Shown here piece by piece: positions 56,996-64,000 of a stretch of DNA of 64,000 nt. The translations under genes and the position numbers were made by a program. The first letter of the stretch is position 1; each line of letters opens with the position of its first letter. Under the pieces are notes generated by a model. It saw only the letters and a program-made list of their open reading frames with translations, did no database searches and was not told the DNA's origin. The DNA comes from Penium margaritaceum (taxonomy: Eukaryota; Streptophyta; Zygnematophyceae; Desmidiales; Peniaceae): NCBI GenBank assembly GCA_023375785.1, contig SZWC01006806.1, forward strand, positions 46,029 to 110,028, written 5' to 3'.

Positions 56996-57098
56996 CCACA
57001 CCGTGCTACTACTGACTGAAGGTCGTTGTACTTGGTAGTTGAGAACCGATATTCCCATAGCATTGTTTCCTGCCCTGACCGTTTGTGACTTGTGTTGT

Positions 57099-59197
57099 GG
57101 TGCGAACTGGTTGCAGAGTGGTGCGAGCTGGTTGCGGAGTGGTGCGAACAAGTTGCGAAGTGGTGCAAACGGCTTGTGGACTAGTGCAAACTGGTCGCAT
57201 AATGGTGCAAACTGGGTGCGGAGTGGTGTGAACTGGTTGCGGAGTGGTGCAAATTGGTTGCGGATTGGTGCGAACTGGTTGCGGAGTGGTGCGAACTGGT
57301 TGCGGAGTGGTGCGGACTGGATCCGGGGTGGTGCGAGCTGGTTGCGGAGTGGTGCGAACTGGTTTCGGAGTGAGGCGAACTGGTTGCGGAGTGGTGCGAA
57401 CTGGTCGCGGAGTGCTGCGAACTGGTTGCGGAGTGGTGCAAGCTGGTTGCGGAGTGGTGCGAGCTGGGTGCGGAGTGGGTCGAACTGGTTGCAGAGCGGC
57501 GCCAACTGGTTGCGGAGGGGTCTGAACTGGTTGCGGAGTGGTGCGAACGGATCGCGGAGCGGTGCGAACTGGTTGCGGAGTGGTGCGAACTCGTTGCGGA
57601 GTGGTGCGAACTGGTTGCGGAGTGCTGCGAACTGGTTGCGGAATGGTGCGAACTGGATGCGGAGTGGTGCAAAATGGTTGCGGAGTGGTGCGACCTGGTT
57701 GCAGAGTGGTGCAAACTGGTTGCGGAATGGTGCGAACTGGGTGCGGAGTGGTGCGAACTGGTTGCGGAGTGGAGAGAACTGGTTGCGGAGTGGTGCGAAC
57801 TGGTTGCGGAATGGTGCAAACTGGTTGCAGAGTGGTGCGAACTGGTTGCGGAGTACTGAGAACTAGTTGCGAAGTGGTGCGAACTGGTTGCGGAGAGGTG
57901 CGAACTGGTTGCGGAGTGGTGCGAACTCGTTGCGGAGTGGTGCGAACTGGTTGCGGAGTGCTGCGAACTGGTTGCGGAATGGTGCGAACTGGATGCGGAG
58001 TGGTGCAAAATGGTTGCGGAGTGGTGCGACCTGGTTGCAGAGTGGTGCAAACTGGTTGCGGAATGGTGCGAACTGGGTGCGGAGTGGTGCGAACTGGTTG
58101 CGGAGTGGAGAGAACTGGTTGCGGAGTGGTGCGAACTGGTTGCGGAATGGTGCAAACTGGTTGCAGAGTGGTGCGAACTGGTTGCGGAGTACTGAGAACT
58201 AGTTGCGAAGTGGTGCGAACTGGTTGCGGAGAGGTGCGAACTGGTTGCGGAGTGGTGCGAACTCGTTGCGGAGTGGTGCGAACTGGTTGCGGAGTGCTGC
58301 GAACTGGTTGCGGAATGGTGCGAACTGGATGCGGAGTGGTGCAAAATGGTTGCGGAGTGGTGCGACCTGGTTGCAGAGTGGTGCAAACTGGTTGCGGAAT
58401 GGTGCGAACTGGGTGCGGAGTGGTGCGAACTGGTTGCGGAGTGGAGAGAACTGGTTGCGGAGTGGTGCGAACTGGTTGCGGAATGGTGCAAACTGGTTGC
58501 AGAGTGGTGCGAACTGGTTGCGGAGTACTGAGAACTAGTTGCGAAGTGGTGCGAACTGGTTGCGGAGAGGTGCGAACTGGTTGCGGAGTGGTGCGAACTC
58601 GTTGCGGAGTGGTGCGAACTGGTTGCGGAGTGCTGCGAACTGGTTGCGGAATGGTGCGAACTGGATGCGGAGTGGTGCAAAATGGTTGCGGAGTGGTGCG
58701 ACCTGGTTGCAGAGTGGTGCAAACTGGTTGCGGAATGGTGCGAACTGGGTGCGGAGTGGTGCGAACTGGTTGCGGAGTGGAGAGAACTGGTTGCGGAGTG
58801 GTGCGAACTGGTTGCGGAGTGGTGAGAACTGGTTGCGGAGTGGTGCGAACTGGTTGTGGAGTGATGCAAAATGGTTGCAGAGTGGTGCGAACTGGTTGCG
58901 GAGTGGTGCGAACAGGTCGCGGAGTGGTGCGAACTGCTTGCGGAGTGGTGCGAGCTGGTTGCGGAATGGTGCAAACTGGGTGCGGAGTGATGCCAACTGG
59001 GTGCGGAGTGGTGTAAATTGGTTGCAGATTCGTGCGAACCGGTTCCGGAGTGGTGCGAACTGGTTGCGGAGTGGTGCGGACTGGATGCGGAGTGGTGCGA
59101 ACTGGTTGCGGAGTGGTGCAATCTGGTTACGGATTGGTGTGAACTGGTTGCGGAGTGGTGTGAACTGGTTGCAAAGTGGTGCGAACGTGTTGCGGAC
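57099..59197 (+). repeat. Satellite C, block 1 (21-bp minisatellite)
   Basis: About 100 tandem units of 21 bp that start GTGCGAACTGG and end TTGCGGAGTG. The consensus is rich in G on this strand (10 G, 5 T, 3 C, 3 A). It joins satellite B directly at TGTGTTGTGG/TGCGAAC (57100). As 21 is a multiple of three and the unit rarely makes a stop, all six frames are widely open. The resulting low-complexity peptides (VRTGCGV, CELVAEW, ANWLRSG and, on the minus strand, HHSATSS, TTPQPVR, APLRNQF) are not evidence of genes. The block decays after GTGTTGCGGACA near 59197. Confidence 0.97.
57561..58818 (+). repeat. 336-bp HOR (16 x 21 bp), 3.7 copies
   Basis: Within block 1 a 16-unit group repeats exactly. 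The marker TCGTTGCGG lies at 57591, 57927, 58263 and 58599, always 336 bp apart, and the copies appear identical between markers. The first copy begins at 57561 (preceded by GAGC instead of GAGA) and the fourth stops matching at 58819. Such long identical copies inside an otherwise variable minisatellite imply recent amplification. Confidence 0.95.
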
Positions 59198-60157
59198 ATT
59201 GTTGACTTCGACTTCCGACTTGAGGGGGTCAAGTCGGAGTTGCCAAGTCGGTCCAAGTGGACTTGGATGTCGACTTGACTTGACCCCCTCAGTACGTCAA
59301 GCAGTCAAGGGCAATGTACGTCCCTGTCTTCATTTGATAACCGGGAAAAAAGAGACCGACGCTTTTTTTCTGTGTGAGGGGGCATTCTCTAAATCTGTTT
59401 GACCAAGCGGTCCCTCGATGCAAGTTGGCCTTGCCTTACTAGGGAGCTGGTTCTCCCGGCTTCACATCATTGGTCGAGTGCATTGCGTGCAACGTGGGGG
59501 ATAGACGGTGCTTGAACTGCCAGGCACGTGTCAGAGATGGATCCTATCCTAGGGTCTTTTACGCATGTAGTGTGGGGGTTATGTGTTGGGCATGTGCTAG
59601 CCTCGTGTGTATGGCGAGCGGCTCTGGTGGACCAATCAAGAGCTGTCATAAACGTAAGGCAAAACATGACGTGCCTGGGATACAACCAAGGCATGGCGGA
59701 TGATGAGGCCCGCTGTTGGCCACGAGCGCGAACCACCGCGGGCCCCACGTAGACAATGAATCGCGTGCTCGCTTGGTTGATGTTCGAATTACTCGCTGCC
59801 GTGAGTCATCGGGGTCACGCCGGACCTCTTAGAAGATTTTTGCTCAATGAATACAACTTTTGGAGAATTCCTTGGGTGTACACAGAACCCGGTTGAGACA
59901 TGGATAGTGTCAAGATTTGGTGTTATTATGCATGATGAATATGCACATAAATATACCATGGAATCAAAAGAGAAATATAACATAGTTGTGTAGGGTGTAG
60001 ACATATGCTTGGGATTCTCATGTGTGGGTGTAGCTTAGGTATGCCGTGTTAAGAAAACCGACTTGGGTGGAGTCAAGTCGACTTGGATGACGAGGCCAAG
60101 TCAACTTAGAGCCGACTTTCCGACTCCAAGTGGACTTCGACTTGGAAAAGGCAACAT
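59198..60157. other. Non-repetitive spacer between the two satellite C blocks
   Basis: About 960 bp without the 21-bp period. Both edges are rich in AAGTC/GACTT words. TCCAAGTGGACTT is repeated directly at 59252-59264 and 60125-60137. GTCGACTTGACT at 59269-59280 is inverted as AGTCAAGTCGAC at 60071-60082. The middle (59300-60050) has mixed composition with no tandem structure. Several short open frames exist: 59470-59703 plus, cysteine-rich with CIAC, CLNC and CWAC; 59467-59748 minus; and 59789-60004 minus. None has a recognisable domain, and they overlap on opposite strands. I see no tRNA, rRNA or convincing promoter. The edges suggest a mobile or fold-back element inserted into satellite C, or a leftover of older sequence. 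Confidence 0.8.
59214..59291. repeat. Overlapping perfect inverted repeats at the left edge of the spacer
   Basis: Two alternative hairpins share one arm. TCCGACTTGA (59214-59223) pairs with TCAAGTCGGA (59229-59238) around a GGGGG loop. TGAGGGGGTCAAGTC (59221-59235) pairs perfectly over 15 bp with GACTTGACCCCCTCA (59277-59291) around a 41-base loop. The two cannot form together. At the right edge of the spacer only shorter related words are present. Confidence 0.85.
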
Positions 60158-60733
60158 GGGTTGCGGAGTGGTGCACACTGGTTGCGGAGAGGTGCGAACT
60201 GGTTGCGGAATGGTGCGAACTGGTAGCGGAGTGGTACGAACTGGTTGTGGAGTGGTGCGAACTGGTTGCGGAGTGGTGTGAACTGGTTGCGGTGTGGTGC
60301 AAAAGGGTTGTGGAGTGGTGTGAACTGGTTGCGGAGTGATGCGAACTGGTTGCGGAGTGGTGCAAACCGATTGCGCTGTGGTGTAAACTGGTTGTGGAGT
60401 GGTGCGAACTGGTTGCGGAGTGGTCCCAGCTGGTTGCAGAGTGGTGCAAACTGGTTGCGGAGTGGTGCGAACTGGTTGTGGGGTGGTGCGAAATGGTTGA
60501 GGAGTGGCGCGAACTTGTTGCGGGGTGGTGCGAACTGGTTGCAGATTGGTACAAAAGGGTGGTGGAGTGGTGCGAACTGGTTGCGGAGGTACGAACTGGC
60601 TGCAAGTGGTGCGAACTGACTGGGAGTGGTGCAAACTGGTTGCGGAGTGGTGTGAACTGGTTGCAGAGTGCTGCGAACTGGTTGCGGAGTGGTGCGAACT
60701 GGTTGCGGAGAGGTGCGAACTGGTTGCGGAGTG

Positions 60734-61111
60734 GTGCGAACGGGTTGCGGAGTGGTGCGAACTGGTTTCGGAGTGGTGCGAACTGGTTGCGGAGTGGTGC
60801 GAACGGGTTGCGGAGTGGTGCGAACTGGTTTCGGAGTGGTGCGAACTGGTTGCGGAGTGGTGCGAACGGGTTGCGGAGTGGTGCGAACTGGTTTCGGAGT
60901 GGTGCGAACTGGTTGCGGAGTGGTGCGAACGGGTTGCGGAGTGGTGCGAACTGGTTTCGGAGTGGTGCGAACTGGTTGCGGAGTGGTGCGAACGGGTTGC
61001 GGAGTGGTGCGAACTGGTTTCGGAGTGGTGCGAACTGGTTGCGGAGTGGTGCGAACGGGTTGCGGAGTGGTGCGAACTGGTTTCGGAGTGGTGCGAACTG
61101 GTTGCGGAGTG
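60734..61111 (+). repeat. 63-bp HOR (3 x 21 bp), six copies
   Basis: Three 21-bp variants follow in fixed order: one with GAACGGGTTGCGG, one with GAACTGGTTTCGG, one with GAACTGGTTGCGG. CGGGTTGCGG lies at 60741, 60804, 60867, 60930, 60993 and 61056, exactly 63 bp apart, and the six copies appear identical. Confidence 0.95.
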
Positions 61112-62201
61112 GTGCGAACTGGTTGCGGAGAGGTGCGAACTGGTTGCGGAGTGGTGCGAACTGGATGCGGAGAAGTGTAAACGGTTTGCGGAGTGGTGCA
61201 AACTTGTTGCGGAGTGGTGCAAACTGGTTGCGGAGTGGTGCCAACTGATAGCGGAGTGGTGCGAACTTGTTGCGAAGTGGTGCAAACTGGTTGCGGAGTG
61301 GTGCGAACTGGTTGCGGAATGATGCGAACTGGTTGAGAGCGGTGCGAACTGATTGCGGTGTGGTGTACATTGGTTGTGGAGTGTTGCGAACTGGTTGCGG
61401 AGTGGTCCAAGCTGGTTGCATAGTGGTGCGAACTGGTTGCGGAGTTCTGCAAACGGGTTGCAGAGTGGTGCAAACTGGTTGCGGAGTGGTGCGATCTGGT
61501 TGCGGAGTGGTGCGAAATGGTGGAGGAGTGGTGCGAACTTGCTGGAAAGTGGTGCAAACTGGTTGCGGACTGGTGCAAACTGGTTGTGGAGTGGTGCGAA
61601 CTGGTTGCGGAGTGGTACAAACTGGCTGCAGAGTGGTGCGAACTGGCTGGACGTGGTGCAAACTGGTTGCGGAGTGGTGCGAAGTGGCTGAAGAGTGGTG
61701 TGAACTGGTTGCGGAGTGGTGCGAACTGGTTGCGGAGTGGTGGGAACTGGTTGCGCAGTGGTGCAAACTGGTTGTGGAGTGGTGCGAACTGGTTGCAAAG
61801 TGGTGCAAACTGGTTGCGGAGTGGTGTGTACTGGTTGCAGAGTGATGCAAACTGGTTGCAGAGAGGTGTGAACTGGTTTCGGAGTGGTGCGATCTGGTTC
61901 CGACGTGGTGCCAACTGGTTGAGGAGAGGTGGGAACTGGTTGCGGAGAGGTGCGAACTCGTTGCGGAGTGGTGCGAACGGACTGCGGAGTGGTGCGAACT
62001 GGTTGTAGAGTGGTGCAAACTGGTTGCGGAGTGGTGCGAACTGGTTGCGGAGTGGTGCGAACTGGTTGCGGAGTGGTGCGAACTGGTTGCAGAGTGGGTC
62101 GAATTGGTTGCAGAGTGGTGGGAACTGGTTGCGGACTGGTGTAAACTGTTGGCGGAGTGGTGGGAACTGGTCGCGGAGTGGTGCGAACTAGTTGCGGAGT
62201 G

Positions 62202-63524
62202 GTGCGAACGGACTGCGGAGTGGTGCGAACGGACTGCGGAGTGGTGCGAACGGACTGCGGAGTGGTGCGAACGGACTGCGGAGTGGTGCGAACGGACTGC
62301 GGAGTGGTGCGAACGGACTGCGGAGTGGTGCGAACGGACTGCGGAGTGGTGCGAACGGACTGCGGAGTGGTGCGAACGGACTGCGGAGTGGTGCGAACGG
62401 ACTGCGGAGTGGTGCGAACGGACTGCGGAGTGGTGCGAACGGACTGCGGAGTGGTGCGAACGGACTGCGGAGTGGTGCGAACGGACTGCGGAGTGGTGCG
62501 AACGGACTGCGGAGTGGTGCGAACGGACTGCGGAGTGGTGCGAACGGACTGCGGAGTGGTGCGAACGGACTGCGGAGTGGTGCGAACGGACTGCGGAGTG
62601 GTGCGAACGGACTGCGGAGTGGTGCGAACGGACTGCGGAGTGGTGCGAACGGACTGCGGAGTGGTGCGAACGGACTGCGGAGTGGTGCGAACGGACTGCG
62701 GAGTGGTGCGAACGGACTGCGGAGTGGTGCGAACGGACTGCGGAGTGGTGCGAACGGACTGCGGAGTGGTGCGAACGGACTGCGGAGTGGTGCGAACGGA
62801 CTGCGGAGTGGTGCGAACGGACTGCGGAGTGGTGCGAACGGACTGCGGAGTGGTGCGAACGGACTGCGGAGTGGTGCGAACGGACTGCGGAGTGGTGCGA
62901 ACGGACTGCGGAGTGGTGCGAACGGACTGCGGAGTGGTGCGAACGGACTGCGGAGTGGTGCGAACGGACTGCGGAGTGGTGCGAACGGACTGCGGAGTGG
63001 TGCGAACGGACTGCGGAGTGGTGCGAACGGACTGCGGAGTGGTGCGAACGGACTGCGGAGTGGTGCGAACGGACTGCGGAGTGGTGCGAACGGACTGCGG
63101 AGTGGTGCGAACGGACTGCGGAGTGGTGCGAACGGACTGCGGAGTGGTGCGAACGGACTGCGGAGTGGTGCGAACGGACTGCGGAGTGGTGCGAACGGAC
63201 TGCGGAGTGGTGCGAACGGACTGCGGAGTGGTGCGAACGGACTGCGGAGTGGTGCGAACGGACTGCGGAGTGGTGCGAACGGACTGCGGAGTGGTGCGAA
63301 CGGACTGCGGAGTGGTGCGAACGGACTGCGGAGTGGTGCGAACGGACTGCGGAGTGGTGCGAACGGACTGCGGAGTGGTGCGAACGGACTGCGGAGTGGT
63401 GCGAACGGACTGCGGAGTGGTGCGAACGGACTGCGGAGTGGTGCGAACGGACTGCGGAGTGGTGCGAACGGACTGCGGAGTGGTGCGAACGGACTGCGGA
63501 GTGGTGCGAACGGACTGCGGAGTG
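62202..63524 (+). repeat. 63 identical copies of one 21-bp variant
   Basis: The variant with GAACGGACTGCGG (instead of GAACTGGTTGCGG) is repeated 63 times over 1,323 bp with no substitution that I can see. Single diverged copies of the variant (GAACGGACTGCGGAGTG) occur just upstream at about 61975-61992, suggesting the seed unit. The block has no stop in any of six frames, which explains the long predicted peptides CERTAEW, VRTDCGV, ANGLRSG, HSAVRSH, TPQSVRT and LRSPFAP. The exact copy number in an assembly of such a block is uncertain. Confidence 0.95.
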
Positions 63525-64000
63525 GTGCGAACTGGTTGCTGAGTGGTGCAAACTGGTTGCGGAGTGGTGCGAACTGGTTGCGGAGTGGTGCGAGCTGGTT
63601 GTGGAGTGGTGCGAACTGGCTTCAGAGTGGTGCGAACTTGTTGCGGACTGGTGCGAACTGGTTGCAGAAAGGTGCGAACCTGTTGCAGAGTGGTGCGAAC
63701 GGGGTGCGGAGTGGTGTGAACTGGTTGAGGAGTGGTGCGAAATGGTTGCGGAGTGGTGCGACCAGGCTGCGGAGTGGTGCGAACTGGTTGTGGAGTGGTG
63801 AGAACTGCTTGCGGAGTTGTGTGAACTGGTTGCGGAGTGGTGGAAACTGGTTGTGGAGTGGTGCAAACTGGCTGCGGGGTGGTGCAAACGGGTTGCGGAT
63901 TGGTGCAAACTGGTTGCGGAGTGGTGCGAACTGGTTGCGGAGTGGTGCGAACTGGTTGCGGAGTGGTGCGAACTGGTTGCGGAGTGGTGCGAACTGGTTG

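Larger units (their letters stand above)
46991..57098 (+). repeat. Satellite B: 53 monomers of about 190.7 bp in a five-type HOR
   Basis: Monomers are 189-192 bp, measured between recurring GACCATTTGTGACTCG boxes (47168, 47359, 47549, 47740, 47932, 48122). Five types, named here by the bases after the TTGACCAC box: M1 CCATATTGAAATT, M2 ACGTAGTGGACTT, M3 ATGAAGTGAAATT, M4 ACTTAGTGACATT and M5 ACACAGCGGATTT. M1 starts at 47001, 48146, 49100, 50245, 51008, 52147, 52906, 53862, 54625, 55577 and 56338, giving blocks of 6, 5, 6, 4, 6, 4, 5, 4, 5, 4 and 4 monomers. The full order is M1-M2-M3-M4-M5. The 4-monomer blocks lack M2. The 6-monomer blocks have an extra M4 or an M4/M3 hybrid. Types differ strongly from each other, while the same type in successive blocks is nearly alike, the classic HOR pattern. 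The array starts and stops at the same point of the monomer. No genes. Confidence 0.96.
60158..64000 (+). repeat. Satellite C, block 2 (21-bp minisatellite, continues past the window)
   Basis: About 183 units of the same 21-bp repeat, same orientation as block 1, starting at GGGTTGCGGAGTG (60158). Homogeneity varies along it: a diverged part (60158-60730 and 61112-62200), a six-copy 63-bp HOR (60734-61111), a perfectly uniform part (62202-63524), then a diverged tail that becomes consensus-like at 63900-64000. The predicted proteins of up to 1,296 residues on the minus strand and 565 on the plus strand are repeat artefacts. Confidence 0.97.

Noticed and set aside
46991-57098. Satellite B as a diverged version of satellite A (shared TTGGTCAC and GTGAC words)
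   Set aside because: Only short common words are shared, the periods (31 and 190.7 bp) differ, and no extended alignment is visible. The words are too short to show descent.
57181-59256. 691-residue minus-strand HHSATSS protein and 492-residue plus-strand VRTGCGV protein
   Set aside because: Same cause; the two overlap on opposite strands and both copy the 336-bp HOR exactly.
59470-59703. Possible zinc-binding protein (CIAC, CLNC and CWAC motifs)
   Set aside because: The cysteine pairs are irregular, 78 codons is short, and overlapping frames on both strands are equally open. No recognisable zinc-finger spacing.
59760-59810. tRNA-like T-loop (GTTCGAATT at 59782)
   Set aside because: The flanking bases do not form a T stem, and I find no matching acceptor or anticodon arms around it.
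60018-63908. 1,296-residue minus-strand open frame with HHSAVRS and APLRNQF repeats
   Set aside because: It follows from a 21-bp repeat with no stop codons. All six frames are open over the uniform block, and the frame drifts between repeat peptides where units vary. No domain, start context or non-repeat core.
1-64000. Telomeric repeats, rRNA genes or virus-derived genes
   Set aside because: I saw no TTAGGG- or TTTAGGG-type tracts, no conserved rRNA segments and no recognisable viral protein motifs anywhere in the window.

Overview
This window is almost entirely tandem repeat DNA with no convincing complete gene. Its features are three unrelated satellite families placed end to end, higher-order repeats (HORs) inside each family, and short non-repetitive islands between them. 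Two single N placeholders (8580 and 51623) show it comes from a draft assembly. The organism is a eukaryote with heterochromatin-like chromosomal DNA. I cannot name the lineage: there is no rRNA, tRNA, recognisable protein or telomere motif to anchor it.

Layout. (1) 1-46990: satellite A, a 31-bp unit in two alternating diverged versions (62-bp dimer), roughly 1,480 units. It is interrupted by a non-repetitive island at about 8361-9231 that holds the window's best coding-like fragment, and by a small island at about 44244-44388. Between about 10381 and 15362 the whole array is inverted. Inside A there are longer periods: a 496-bp tandem duplication near the start, a family recurring at about 1.5 kb, a 1.6-1.9-kb HOR (11-13.5 kb inverted, and 33.7-37.8 kb direct), and a 4.8-kb segment at 3.0-7.8 kb duplicated at 38.5-43.4 kb. 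(2) 46991-57098: satellite B, 53 monomers of about 190.7 bp in five types, arranged as 11 HOR blocks of 4, 5 or 6 monomers. (3) 57099-59197 and 60158-64000 (running off the edge): satellite C, a 21-bp, strongly G-skewed minisatellite with local HORs of 336 bp and 63 bp, and 63 apparently identical copies of one variant. A 960-bp spacer with inverted repeats splits the two C blocks.

No genes work together here. The long open frames in A, B and C are by-products of repeat length and composition. The biological interest is structural: a boundary of three satellites of very different homogeneity, a nucleosome-length HOR satellite carrying a 14-bp palindrome in one monomer type, an inversion inside satellite A, and signs of recent unit amplification. 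A centromeric or pericentromeric setting is possible but is inference only.
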